In this document: in pieces, positions 18,018 to 25,956 of the stretch
How positions within the stretch are numbered: position 1 is the first letter of the stretch
Layout of the letters: each line of letters starts with the position of its first letter
Source of the DNA: UBA4416 sp040387555
Lineage (GTDB): Bacteria; Bacteroidota; Bacteroidia; B-17B0; Aurantibacillaceae
Reading direction: 5' to 3'
NCBI GenBank assembly: GCA_040387555.1
Contig: JAZKDO010000006.1
Span: 62,001-126,000 of the forward strand
Length of the DNA: 64,000 nucleotides
The notes under the pieces: generated by a model
The model's database searches: none
Told to the model about the DNA's origin: nothing
What the model saw: the letters and a program-made list of their open reading frames with translations, nothing else
Position numbers and translations under genes: made by a program

Positions 18018-19436
18018 ATGAAGGCAACATTTATTCTCTTTCTATATATTTTTAGTCTGTCATCCGTTTGTTTTTCACAAACATATTTTCAAAAATCCTA
18101 TAACATGCCTCTTGATCAAGAGGGGCAGGATGTATTACCAACATCTGATGGTGGTTACCTCATTGTAGGATATACGAATACAAGTATACTTTATGATTGC
18201 GATTTAATGATATTTAAAACGGACGCAGTTGGGAACAAACTTTGGACTAAAACATATGGTGGTAGTAAACCTGATTTTCCATATCACATGTTAGCCACTA
18301 GTGATGGTAATTTTTTCTTAGTAGGGTTCTCTCAAAGCTATGGTGGCGGAGACATGGATATTCTACTTCAAAAATTTGACCCTGCAGGAAACGAAATCTG
18401 GTTAAAGACATATGGTGGATTCGGAAATGATTACGCCAGAGATGTGACCCCCACCTCTGACGGAAACTATATGATCGTAGGCTCTTCAAATAGCCAAAGC
18501 ACAACAGGTCAAAACGCTAATCTTATAAAAATTGATCCTTCAGGAAACGTAATATGGGATAAAAAATACGGTGGGCCGGCTAACGATCATGGGTGCATTG
18601 TTAAGCAGTGTTCCGATGGTGGATATATTATGCTAGGACAAACATACAGTTACGGCATTGGAAATGGTGATGCATGGTTAGTAAAATTAAATTCAGCCGG
18701 AGATACAACCTGGACAAAAACTTTTGGAGGTGCACAAAACGATGAAGGAATTTCATTGACCGTTAACAATGACGATAGTTTTACTTTTGTAATAAGAGAT
18801 AGTAGTAATGCAGGAAGAGATATTGATACCCGAATAATAAAGGCAAATTCAACAGGCGGCATCATTTGGGATAAAACGTATGGGGGAGATAAAAAAGACA
18901 CCCCAAAAATGATACAAGCAACTTCGGACGGAGGATATGTTGTAGCGGCAATCAGCAGAAGTTTTGGATGGATTAACCCAGATATGTGGATACTGAAACT
19001 GACAAGTGTAGGAGATACAACCTGGACACGACATTATGGAGGAAACGATAACGAACATGCTTATACTGTCAGAGAATTATCAGATGGAAGTTATATTTCC
19101 GTTGGAAAAACAAGAAGCTATGGACCAACAATGGACCCGATATTATTAAAAATTAATTCTAATGGTACATTAACAGTTGGCTTAAATGAACTGGCTAATT
19201 CTTCTCCCATTCAATTATATCCCAATCCCAATTCAGGGAATTTAAACTTGGATCTAAGCAATTTTAAGGCTAAAAAAATAACGGTAACTGATATTTTAGG
19301 TGTTGAGATTTTTAGCAAAGATATAACAAATGAAAACATACTTACAATTAGATTAGAAGATAGTAAAACGGGAGTGTATTTTGTAAAAAGCGAATCTGAA
19401 ACACAATCTGTAATTAATAAATTCATTATAAACTAA
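18018..19436 (+). CDS. T9SS-exported beta-propeller protein
   Basis: 472 residues: signal peptide (1-21, ends VCFSQ), six or so repeats of about 55-60 residues with the core W-x-K-x-Y/F-GG-x-x-x-D (for example WTKTYGG, WLKTYGG, WDKKYGG, WTKTFGG) and SDGGYI, which fold as propeller blades, then a type A sorting domain (about 395-472, IQLYPNPNSGNLNLD start, VINKFIIN end). The C-terminal domain directs export through the type IX system and attachment to the cell surface. Function beyond a surface propeller is unknown. Followed after 10 bases by a lipoprotein gene, so probably co-transcribed. Confidence 0.9.
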   Translation: MKATFILFLYIFSLSSVCFSQTYFQKSYNMPLDQEGQDVLPTSDGGYLIVGYTNTSILYDCDLMIFKTDAVGNKLWTKTYGGSKPDFPYHMLATSDGNFFLVGFSQSYGGGDMDILLQKFDPAGNEIWLKTYGGFGNDYARDVTPTSDGNYMIVGSSNSQSTTGQNANLIKIDPSGNVIWDKKYGGPANDHGCIVKQCSDGGYIMLGQTYSYGIGNGDAWLVKLNSAGDTTWTKTFGGAQNDEGISLTVNNDDSFTFVIRDSSNAGRDIDTRIIKANSTGGIIWDKTYGGDKKDTPKMIQATSDGGYVVAAISRSFGWINPDMWILKLTSVGDTTWTRHYGGNDNEHAYTVRELSDGSYISVGKTRSYGPTMDPILLKINSNGTLTVGLNELANSSPIQLYPNPNSGNLNLDLSNFKAKKITVTDILGVEIFSKDITNENILTIRLEDSKTGVYFVKSESETQSVINKFIIN

Positions 19437-19446
19437 AAACCCTGTT

Positions 19447-19863
19447 ATGAAATCAAAAATTATTTATTTTCAACTATTAGCATTAATAATCACAATCCTT
19501 TTTCTGATTTCTTGCAAAAAGAAAGCCGGTCCTGGAGGTCAGGCAACGGTAATTGGTAAAGTCTTTGCTTATGATTACGATAACACTTTCAACTATCTAA
19601 TTTCAAAGGAATATTCTTCCGGAACTAAGGTATACATTGTTTATGGTGATGAAAAAAGCATTGGTAATACTCAGACTACTGCCATTGATGGAACGTTTGA
19701 ATTCAAATATCTAAATAAAGGACATTATAAAGTATACGCTAATTCTGTTGACACTGCATACCGTGTAAAAGGTAACGATACTGAGTTCGCAGTAATTAAA
19801 GAATTTGATATAAAGGAAAAAAAACAAAAAATAGTTCTTGATGATATCATCATCAATAAATAA
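19447..19863 (+). CDS. Lipoprotein with carboxypeptidase-regulatory-like beta domain
   Basis: 138 residues with a lipoprotein signal (lipobox LFLISC, Cys near residue 24). The mature part has a small beta-sandwich pattern: GQATVIGKVFAYDYDN, then TTAIDGTFEFKYLNKGHYKVYA, the standard signature of carboxypeptidase-regulatory-like or SdrD-B-like domains that decorate Bacteroidota surface proteins. It is second in a two-gene unit after the T9SS propeller protein and ends at a clear terminator. Confidence 0.8.
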   Translation: MKSKIIYFQLLALIITILFLISCKKKAGPGGQATVIGKVFAYDYDNTFNYLISKEYSSGTKVYIVYGDEKSIGNTQTTAIDGTFEFKYLNKGHYKVYANSVDTAYRVKGNDTEFAVIKEFDIKEKKQKIVLDDIIINK

Positions 19864-19911
19864 ATAAGATCAAAAAATTCTTTACCTAAACTTTTAAAGT
19901 TTTTGTAAAGA

Positions 19912-19946
19912 TAAAAAGAGGCTGTCGGGGCGGCCTCTTTTTTTTA
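19912..19946 (+). terminator. Intrinsic terminator
   Basis: AAAAGAGGC / GCCTCTTTT stem with a 10-base loop and a run of eight T, about 50 bases after the lipoprotein stop codon. It also faces the convergent minus-strand ORF. Confidence 0.88.
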
Positions 19947-19948
19947 TT

Positions 19949-20200
19949 TTATTGAAATGCGTTTTTTATGCAAACAGGCTCTGCATATAAGTGCAATCTG
20001 TCACTTGCAGAATTAAAAACTTCAATCTTTTCAATATTTCCTGAAAATAAGTTTTTATATACTTCAAGGTAAACACCATTTAACACAACTAAATGAATTC
20101 TAAAACCATAATCGTATATGAACGAAACAAGTTCTCCAAACTTAAACACTAAAAAAGATCTTGCAGATAAATCCAGTAAATTAAAATATTTTAAATTCAT
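19949..20200 (-). CDS. Hypothetical protein, 83 residues
   Basis: A small protein with alternating hydrophobic residues (MNLKYFNLLDLSARSFLVFK and LVVLNGVYLEVYKN) that suggest a compact beta fold. No signal peptide and no recognised family. The frame opens further at a TTG at 20230, but a perfect TAnnTTTG box at 20228-20235 would overlap that codon, so the ATG at 20200 is the better start. The gene sits between a terminator on one side and tRNA-Glu on the other. Confidence 0.55.
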   Translation of the reverse strand: MNLKYFNLLDLSARSFLVFKFGELVSFIYDYGFRIHLVVLNGVYLEVYKNLFSGNIEKIEVFNSASDRLHLYAEPVCIKNAFQ

Positions 20201-20227
20201 GATTATATTTTTAAGTGAAACAATTAT

Positions 20228-20235
20228 CAAATTTA
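20228..20235 (-). promoter_or_regulatory. Bacteroidota -7 promoter box (TAAATTTG)
   Basis: A perfect TAnnTTTG on the minus strand, 27 bases before the ATG at 20200. No -33 match was found. Confidence 0.4.
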
Positions 20236-20454
20236 AGGATATCTAAACTTAGAAAAAAGGCGGAAACAGCGGTTTTACCTTAATAGATATTAATTAAACA
20301 TTAATATTGTTAAAAATCCTCTTGTTATCTTAAATTAGTTTAAGAGTGCTAAATAAAAGTGACAAATAATAGAATGTTAGTGTTTCTTTTGTGACTGAAC
20401 TTCTTTTGTCTTATATTTTTTTGGCAGTGTTTATTGAGCTATTGCTTCGAACTA

Positions 20455-20493
20455 AAATAAAAAAACCGCTGAACTTGTTGGTATCAGCGGTTT
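20455..20493 (-). terminator. Terminator of tRNA-Glu
   Basis: On the minus strand, AAACCGCTGA and its complement form a 10-bp stem with an 11-base loop, followed by T-rich sequence. It lies 14 bases after the encoded CCA end of the tRNA. Confidence 0.85.
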
Positions 20494-20506
20494 AACTATC
20501 TACTTT

Positions 20507-20581
20507 TGGTAGCCCGTACGGGAATCGAACCCGTGTTTCTTCCGTGAAAGGGAAACGTCCTAACCCCTAGACGAACGGGCC
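20507..20581 (-). tRNA. tRNA-Glu (anticodon TTC), CCA encoded
   Basis: Full cloverleaf: acceptor GGCCCGT / ACGGGCT, D arm GTCT / GGAC, anticodon arm TTTCC-CTTTCAC-GGAAG with anticodon TTC, a 4-base variable loop and T arm ACGGG-TTCGATT-CCCGT. The 72-nt body spans 20510-20581 and is followed by a genomically encoded CCA (20507-20509). It reads glutamate GAA/GAG codons and also supplies Glu-tRNA for haem synthesis. Confidence 0.97.
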
Positions 20582-20620
20582 ATTTTCTTAATTACCGTTA
20601 GGCTGTTAATTAATGGAGTG

Positions 20621-20650
20621 CAAATTTAAGATAATTTTCTTATTTCCAAA
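20621..20650 (-). promoter_or_regulatory. tRNA-Glu promoter, TTTG-N18-TAAATTTG
   Basis: On the minus strand, TTTG (20647-20650) and TAAATTTG (20621-20628) are 18 bases apart, matching both parts of the Bacteroidota consensus. The expected transcription start is about 35 bases before the mature tRNA. Confidence 0.75.
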
Positions 20651-20666
20651 AAAATATTTAAGAAAA

Positions 20667-21749
20667 TCATGAAAATCTTTTTTGTCGGTAAAACTCTATC
20701 TTCTGTATAATTATGGTTTGGAGTAAAAAAGAGAAAATTAGGGAGGCTAAAACAACTGTATATCCGTAAAAATAGAGATATTGAGGATTATCAAAAAACC
20801 AAGCCCGGAAAATACTTACTATTAAATGATGACTAATGTATAAGGAAAATGAAAGTTCCCCAATAAAACGATCTACTTTATTGTCTTTGAACGCTATAAA
20901 CACAAATGGTAACGAGAGTAGTATAAGTAAATAAAAAAGGCTATTCTTTATCTGGTCAGCAATAAGTATTTTCTCATACATAAAAATTCCACATACTATT
21001 ACAAGTAATAAAAAATAGCCTGGCAGATTTGAAATATTCCTGGTTTGTAAATACTTATAAAAGGGATAGCTAAGGCTTCCTGCCATAAAATAAGCAAGTT
21101 CAAAAGGAAAAAAACGATAGGTCCATGGATCAAAACACAGGTAATAAGTCTTAGCAAAATAAAATTTACAAGCAAAACCAAGTATTATCAAACATATTTG
21201 CCACTTCCAATGTCTGGTAACAAGTAAAGGTGCAATAAGATAGAACATGAATTCAACGCTTATTGTCCATGCCTGTGGTACTAAAAGGTATTGGTAACCA
21301 GTGTGTTTATAAGAAAGTACGTTATATGTTAAGATTGGCTGACATAATTCATCTAAACGTAGAAAGTAAAGCACATCCTGTCCAAGCACAATGATATTTT
21401 CCAGAATGAAGTAAAATATAGTGAGTGTTGACAGACACTGATAATTGCTAATATATCGAGCAATATAATATGGATGATCAAAAGCACCATATCCAATTAA
21501 TGATAAAGTAAGCGCCAAAAACAGCACAATCCAATATACAGGGAAGATCCTAAAAAAACGACTCATGATAAATTTTTTATAATGCCCCTTACCAACATAC
21601 TTTTCATTTAAGATCAGAGCCATGTAAAATCCTGATATCATATAAAAAGATTCAACTGCGACCTGACCGCCACACATGCGTAAGCCAAATATCTTATAAG
21701 AGTGGTAAACTACCACTGCCAATGCCAATATCGTTCTTAAAATTCCCAA
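20667..21749 (-). CDS. Acyltransferase family 3 membrane protein (OafA/YrhL-like)
   Basis: 360 residues, about ten membrane helices. The N-terminus GILRTILALAVVVYHSYKI holds the conserved His of the first helix; SFYMISGFYMALIL and SLYISHHLIV are further family motifs. Members transfer acyl (often acetyl) groups from the cytoplasm onto sugars of O-antigens, capsules or glycolipids. The frame starts with TTG; an in-frame stop lies three codons upstream and there is no earlier ATG, so TTG is the probable start. The substrate is unknown. It is a single gene. Confidence 0.88.
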   Translation of the reverse strand: MGILRTILALAVVVYHSYKIFGLRMCGGQVAVESFYMISGFYMALILNEKYVGKGHYKKFIMSRFFRIFPVYWIVLFLALTLSLIGYGAFDHPYYIARYISNYQCLSTLTIFYFILENIIVLGQDVLYFLRLDELCQPILTYNVLSYKHTGYQYLLVPQAWTISVEFMFYLIAPLLVTRHWKWQICLIILGFACKFYFAKTYYLCFDPWTYRFFPFELAYFMAGSLSYPFYKYLQTRNISNLPGYFLLLVIVCGIFMYEKILIADQIKNSLFYLLILLSLPFVFIAFKDNKVDRFIGELSFSLYISHHLIVSIFRAWFFDNPQYLYFYGYTVVLASLIFSFLLQTIIIQKIEFYRQKRFS

Positions 21750-21793
21750 ACTATTTTATGCTATTCTGTTAATATTGTCAAGATATAAATACC

Positions 21794-21830
21794 TAAATAA
21801 AAAAACTGATAACGTTTGTCATCAGTTTTA
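21794..21830 (-). terminator. Intrinsic terminator of the coiled-coil protein gene
   Basis: On the minus strand, AAAACTGATgA / TATCAGTTTT forms a hairpin followed by seven T, about 25 bases after the stop of the gene at 21853-22521. Confidence 0.82.
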
Positions 21831-21852
21831 AATAACCTAAAAATAAAAGCGA

Positions 21853-22521
21853 TTAATCAACTTTACTCATTACGCCTTTTGCAGTCTCAACTACTTTCTT
21901 TTGTGCTTCTATCTCACTTTTCTTCTTTGCCTGATCTGATTCATTTTTTGTAATATCTTCCTCCGCTTTCTTTATTTTAGCTTTATAATTCTCTATTTCT
22001 GATTTAGAATTCTTGTTATCCTTCTCCAAATCCTTCTGATTATCCTCCAGTTTACCTAAAACTTTCTCCTGCTCCTTCAATTTATCACCCATAGATTCTT
22101 TAGTAGTTTTCACTGCGAATTCTTTGATCATTTTTTTTGCTCCACTGTGTTTCTCACCATCAGAGGAAGATAAATAGGCTCCCCCTAAATCAAAAGCCAC
22201 ATGCATTGTAACAGTTTTAGCAATTTTATCTTCTTCAAATTTTGTGTACACATCCACCGGGTTGTTTCCCCAATCTTTTATTACAACGTTATCTCCAAAA
22301 ATTTCGCCATTATCACTTTTCACTTTTTCATTTTTAAAGTCTTTTAAATAACTTTTCCATTTACTTTCTACATCATCTTTAGATGTTTCATAAATGGTAG
22401 AAGAATAAGCATTATGACTGCCCGAAGAGAATTTTTCGGAACCATCTTTTACTGAAATTTTTTGCGCATTAGCGATAGTTAAAGCAAAACACAATGCTAC
22501 ACTTAAAATAATTTTTTTCAT
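21853..22521 (-). CDS. Exported protein with C-terminal coiled coil
   Basis: 222 residues: signal peptide (1-19, ends TIANA), a globular part (20-135, with SSTIYETSKDDVESKWKSYL and VTMHVAFDLGGAYLSS) and a long charged heptad region (140-215, KLKEQEKVLGKLEDNQKDLE) that should form a coiled coil. Periplasmic or surface location is likely. I do not recognise the family, though similar proteins are common in Bacteroidota. It follows the DUF502 gene by about 28 bases on the same strand, so it may be the last gene of that operon. Confidence 0.8.
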   Translation of the reverse strand: MKKIILSVALCFALTIANAQKISVKDGSEKFSSGSHNAYSSTIYETSKDDVESKWKSYLKDFKNEKVKSDNGEIFGDNVVIKDWGNNPVDVYTKFEEDKIAKTVTMHVAFDLGGAYLSSSDGEKHSGAKKMIKEFAVKTTKESMGDKLKEQEKVLGKLEDNQKDLEKDNKNSKSEIENYKAKIKKAEEDITKNESDQAKKKSEIEAQKKVVETAKGVMSKVD

Positions 22522-22549
22522 AATATTAGTTTAAAGGTTAATCTCAATT

Positions 22550-23119
22550 CTAATCCACATCTGTTACTCCGCCAGAAATCAAAAACTTCATTGCATCTGC
22601 ACCATCTGTATTTAAAAACGATATTTGTTCTTTTGGTACAATTATCAGCCTACCAGAAAACGAATAGGAATAAGGTAAATATACTGCATATTTTTCTTTT
22701 ATTCCCCATTCTGAAAGGTCATCCTGCGTAATAAAACCTATTTCCTCTATATTAGCCTGCGGATTGGTTAACACCAACACGGGTTTTGTAAAACGTTTTT
22801 TGTTACCCATAAAAGCATTCATAAAATCCTTAATAGGTGAATAAATATGCCGCACAACCGGAATATGCTCAAGCTTTCCTTCCAGGTAATCAAATAGTTT
22901 TTTAAAAATAAATGACGAAGCCAAAAGCCCAAATAAGGTGATCACAAATACCAGGCAAATAACTGAAATTAATGTGTTTAGAGCAGGACTAGTGGTAACG
23001 GCTACAAATGAAAACATGCCTTCAAAAAACTGAAAGATTTTAAAAAACACAATAAGCGTAATACCAATTGGAATAAATAAAGCCAGGCCTTGCAGAAAAT
23101 ATTTCAAAAATTTATTCAT
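22550..23119 (-). CDS. DUF502 family inner-membrane protein
   Basis: 189 residues with two membrane helices (about 9-30 and 50-72) and a cytoplasmic C-terminal beta-rich domain. The stretch HIPVVRHIYSPIKDFMNAF is the family signature. Function is unknown; plant homologues (LCV/COV) influence vascular patterning, which does not help here. The first four bases overlap the end of hemF, so it is translated from the same message. Confidence 0.88.
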   Translation of the reverse strand: MNKFLKYFLQGLALFIPIGITLIVFFKIFQFFEGMFSFVAVTTSPALNTLISVICLVFVITLFGLLASSFIFKKLFDYLEGKLEHIPVVRHIYSPIKDFMNAFMGNKKRFTKPVLVLTNPQANIEEIGFITQDDLSEWGIKEKYAVYLPYSYSFSGRLIIVPKEQISFLNTDGADAMKFLISGGVTDVD

Positions 23120-24039
23120 GATACCCAGTTAATGCCTTTTATTAATTTATTTAACGTGCTTTGTTCTTCAGAATCTTCTTTTACCTTATAATCATATATC
23201 CAACCAGCCGTTGAGGGAAGGCTCATTAATATAGATTCCACTCTTCCATTAGTTTCCAAACCAAATTTAGTTCCTTTATCATACACTAAATTAAATTCCA
23301 CATAACGGCCACGACGCAAAAGCTGCCATTGTTTTTGTTCGGGAGTGTAAGGTTTGTTTTTATTTTTATGCATCAGGTCAACATAAATAGGCGCAAAAAC
23401 TTTTCCTATATCCTGCCAAAAAGCAAAGTTCTGTTCAAAATTCAGATGCTCATTATTGTTTAAGCGATCAAAGAAAATACCACCTATACCTCGGGTCTCT
23501 TTGCGATGATTGATATAAAAATAATTATCTGCCCAGGTCTTAAATTCAGGGTAGTACGTGTAATGATGATCGTCGCAAACTTTTTTTAATTGAGTATGAA
23601 AAAATATAGCATCTTCATCAATAATATAATGTGGAGTTAAATCAATACCTCCGCCTAGCCATTTTGTGCCATTACTCATTTCAAAATAACGGATATTCAT
23701 ATGAATAATTGGTACTAAAGGACTTTGTGGATGGATAACAATAGACACACCTGTGGCAAAAAATGTACTTTCAGGTTGGGTGGAATTGGAGGAGATGCTA
23801 TGTTCTTTTTCTTTTAATAAAAAATCAGGGGTTTTACCGCTTACGGCTGAAAACATAACTCCTCCTTTTTCAATTACATTTCCATTTTCAATAACCCGGG
23901 ATCTACCTCCGCCACCTTCTTCCCTACTCCAGTTTTCCTCTTTAAATTTCGTTGAGCCATCTTCAGTTTCTAGAGCGTTACAAATAGAATCCTGAAGGCT
24001 TTTTAACCACTCCGTAATATTTTCCTTATTTATTTCCAT
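23116..24039 (-). CDS. hemF: Oxygen-dependent coproporphyrinogen III oxidase
   Basis: 307 residues, close to the usual family length of about 300. It converts coproporphyrinogen III to protoporphyrinogen IX using O2 in haem synthesis, in the cytoplasm. Family motifs: REEGGGGRSRVIENGNV, FFATGVSIVIHPQSP, WLGGGIDLTPHYI, YYPEFKTW, GIGGIFFD and RRGRYVEFNLVYDKGTKFGL. It overlaps the upstream LysM gene by ten bases and the downstream DUF502 gene by four. The aerobic enzyme points to a life with oxygen. Confidence 0.96.
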   Translation of the reverse strand: MEINKENITEWLKSLQDSICNALETEDGSTKFKEENWSREEGGGGRSRVIENGNVIEKGGVMFSAVSGKTPDFLLKEKEHSISSNSTQPESTFFATGVSIVIHPQSPLVPIIHMNIRYFEMSNGTKWLGGGIDLTPHYIIDEDAIFFHTQLKKVCDDHHYTYYPEFKTWADNYFYINHRKETRGIGGIFFDRLNNNEHLNFEQNFAFWQDIGKVFAPIYVDLMHKNKNKPYTPEQKQWQLLRRGRYVEFNLVYDKGTKFGLETNGRVESILMSLPSTAGWIYDYKVKEDSEEQSTLNKLIKGINWVS

Positions 24040-25877
24040 CCCAATTTCTGTAGTTGATAATTAGAATATCTGTAAATATATACTGCCCTGTTTTCAAATC
24101 CCGTTTCATTATCAGGGCGGTAAAATTTAAATCCTGTTGAAACACCTTCCCAGATGGTTTTGTCGAGGTTTAAGAAGAAATCAGGACCTTGTGTGTTTAA
24201 GTTCAATAAATAATACATTCCAATATCAAATCCCTGGAAATAATACTCGGATGGATCTGCAAGGTAGAACTCCTGGTATTGTTTGGCTAATTGCCGGATT
24301 ACTGAATCTTTAAAATCAATATGATTAGGAGCAGCAAAATGATACTGTAAAGCATTGAGGTAATCCTGATCCAGATTTTCAATATTTGCTACACTATTAA
24401 AACCCATCAGAACAATGTCTTTTTTATCTGAAAAAACATAAAGTTGCGTGATAAAATCCTGAAGAAATACAGGGTTATTGGTAAGTAAAATAACCACATT
24501 TTTTTTACCGGGGACAAAAGCTGCTTTTACACCATTAATCCCTTTTACCTCTAAAATACTGTCTTTTAAACTTTTGCCAAGCTTTAAAAGTGATTCATTA
24601 TAGCGGGTTTTAAAAGCTTTAACATATTGCAGGTCTTTAATAGTTGAATTAACTATGATTATATTAGAATTGTTCATTAAAGAATCCGTACAATAGTCTG
24701 CAAGACCTTCAATTAAAGTATACTGGGATGGATTAACCTTGCTTACCAATACATTATTAAAGAGTATTTTGTTTTGCTGTGTTAAAGGGGAGACAACTGG
24801 AATTCCGAACTCTTTGGCGCGATTAGATACCAGTTTAAAAACATAAGCATACAGAGGCCCAAAGATTGCATCCAGTTTCTTAAATTCAGTAGTTTTACAC
24901 ATCGCCTCGATCTTGACCGAATCCCTGTCTTCAACGTCAAATAAATGAATGTTTACTTCAAATTCTTTCGCGGTTAATGAATCAACTGCTTTTTTAAAGC
25001 CTGAATAAAAATCAAGCGCAAGGGCCTGTGTTGGCGGAAAAGATGATTCAGCCTTAGCTAACTCATCAATATTTATGCTTTCACTTTCTGCTAATTTAAA
25101 AGGCAAAAATAAACCAATGTGGTATTGATTTTTTTTAGGCTTATGTAACAATGCTGTGTCAACTGGAGCAGAAGGTGATAATGTGGTTGACACCAAAGTG
25201 GGAACTGACACTACTGCAGATGCTTTTTTTAAAGCAATTTTTAATGTCTGTCCTTGTTTTACGCCGTTTTGTAATTCGGGATTTAATTTAATTAATTCGT
25301 CCTGCGAAACATTTACCTTTTTAGAAATACCGTATAAAGTTTCTCCCTGCAATACGGTATAGGTTTCATAAGAGCTGCTTAAATTCACTGAACCAGAATT
25401 TAAGGGTTTTGTAGAATTGCTCTTTTTCTTTTCACCTACAATTAAATACTCACCTTCCTTAAGCCCACCAGGTAAAGTTGGATTATAAGAAGCCAGTTTT
25501 TTTTCATCGATGGAATATTTTTTTGTAATTCCGTAAACCGTTTCTCCTTTTGCAATTCTATGATAAACATATTTATTAGTATCAATTACCAGAGCTTGCT
25601 TTGGCAAAAGACTTTCAACAGGAATTTTTAATTCCTGACCAGCCTTTAAACCATCTATAGCGTCATCATTCTCCGCTAAAATGGAATTAACATCAATGCT
25701 ATATATTTTAGCTATGGCATATAAGCTCTGCCCTTTTTCTACTTTATGTATATAGTATTTTTTTCCACTAATAACTTCTGTACGAGAGGATTTCGTTTGG
25801 GCAAGAGTTGCGCATGAAAAAAAACATAAAACAAATAATGTCGTTATGATTAAATATGTAGTTCTTATTTTGATCAT
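24030..25877 (-). CDS. LysM cell-wall-binding protein with PBP1-like domain
   Basis: 615 residues. A signal sequence (1-27; lipobox-like FFSC at about 22 or cleavage after LAQ) is followed by three LysM repeats (VEKGQSLYAIAKIYSI, IAKGETVYGITKKYSI and VLQGETLYGISKKVNV), then a type I periplasmic-binding-protein-like domain (about 255-600, IGLFLPFKLAES, IFGPLYAYVFKLVSN). LysM binds peptidoglycan; the C-domain resembles ABC substrate-binding proteins such as LpoA, so a link to cell-wall synthesis is possible. The order guaA, LysM-PBP, hemF seems common in Bacteroidota. Confidence 0.9.
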   Translation of the reverse strand: MIKIRTTYLIITTLFVLCFFSCATLAQTKSSRTEVISGKKYYIHKVEKGQSLYAIAKIYSIDVNSILAENDDAIDGLKAGQELKIPVESLLPKQALVIDTNKYVYHRIAKGETVYGITKKYSIDEKKLASYNPTLPGGLKEGEYLIVGEKKKSNSTKPLNSGSVNLSSSYETYTVLQGETLYGISKKVNVSQDELIKLNPELQNGVKQGQTLKIALKKASAVVSVPTLVSTTLSPSAPVDTALLHKPKKNQYHIGLFLPFKLAESESINIDELAKAESSFPPTQALALDFYSGFKKAVDSLTAKEFEVNIHLFDVEDRDSVKIEAMCKTTEFKKLDAIFGPLYAYVFKLVSNRAKEFGIPVVSPLTQQNKILFNNVLVSKVNPSQYTLIEGLADYCTDSLMNNSNIIIVNSTIKDLQYVKAFKTRYNESLLKLGKSLKDSILEVKGINGVKAAFVPGKKNVVILLTNNPVFLQDFITQLYVFSDKKDIVLMGFNSVANIENLDQDYLNALQYHFAAPNHIDFKDSVIRQLAKQYQEFYLADPSEYYFQGFDIGMYYLLNLNTQGPDFFLNLDKTIWEGVSTGFKFYRPDNETGFENRAVYIYRYSNYQLQKLGWK

Positions 25878-25883
25878 TTATAT

Positions 25884-25951
25884 AGTTTTTAGTGTTGAGT
25901 GCTTAGTGTTTAATAGCATTAACTACTAACTTAAAACCAAGCACTAAAAAC
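25884..25951. repeat. Imperfect inverted repeat with AGTG/TTAGT words
   Basis: GTTTTTAGTG (25885-25894) is the exact reverse complement of 25942-25951, and further AGTGTT and GCTTAGTG words lie between. It sits between guaA and the LysM gene and can form a hairpin in either transcript. Similar low-complexity words occur in other spacers of the window. Confidence 0.6.
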
Positions 25952-25956
25952 TAACA

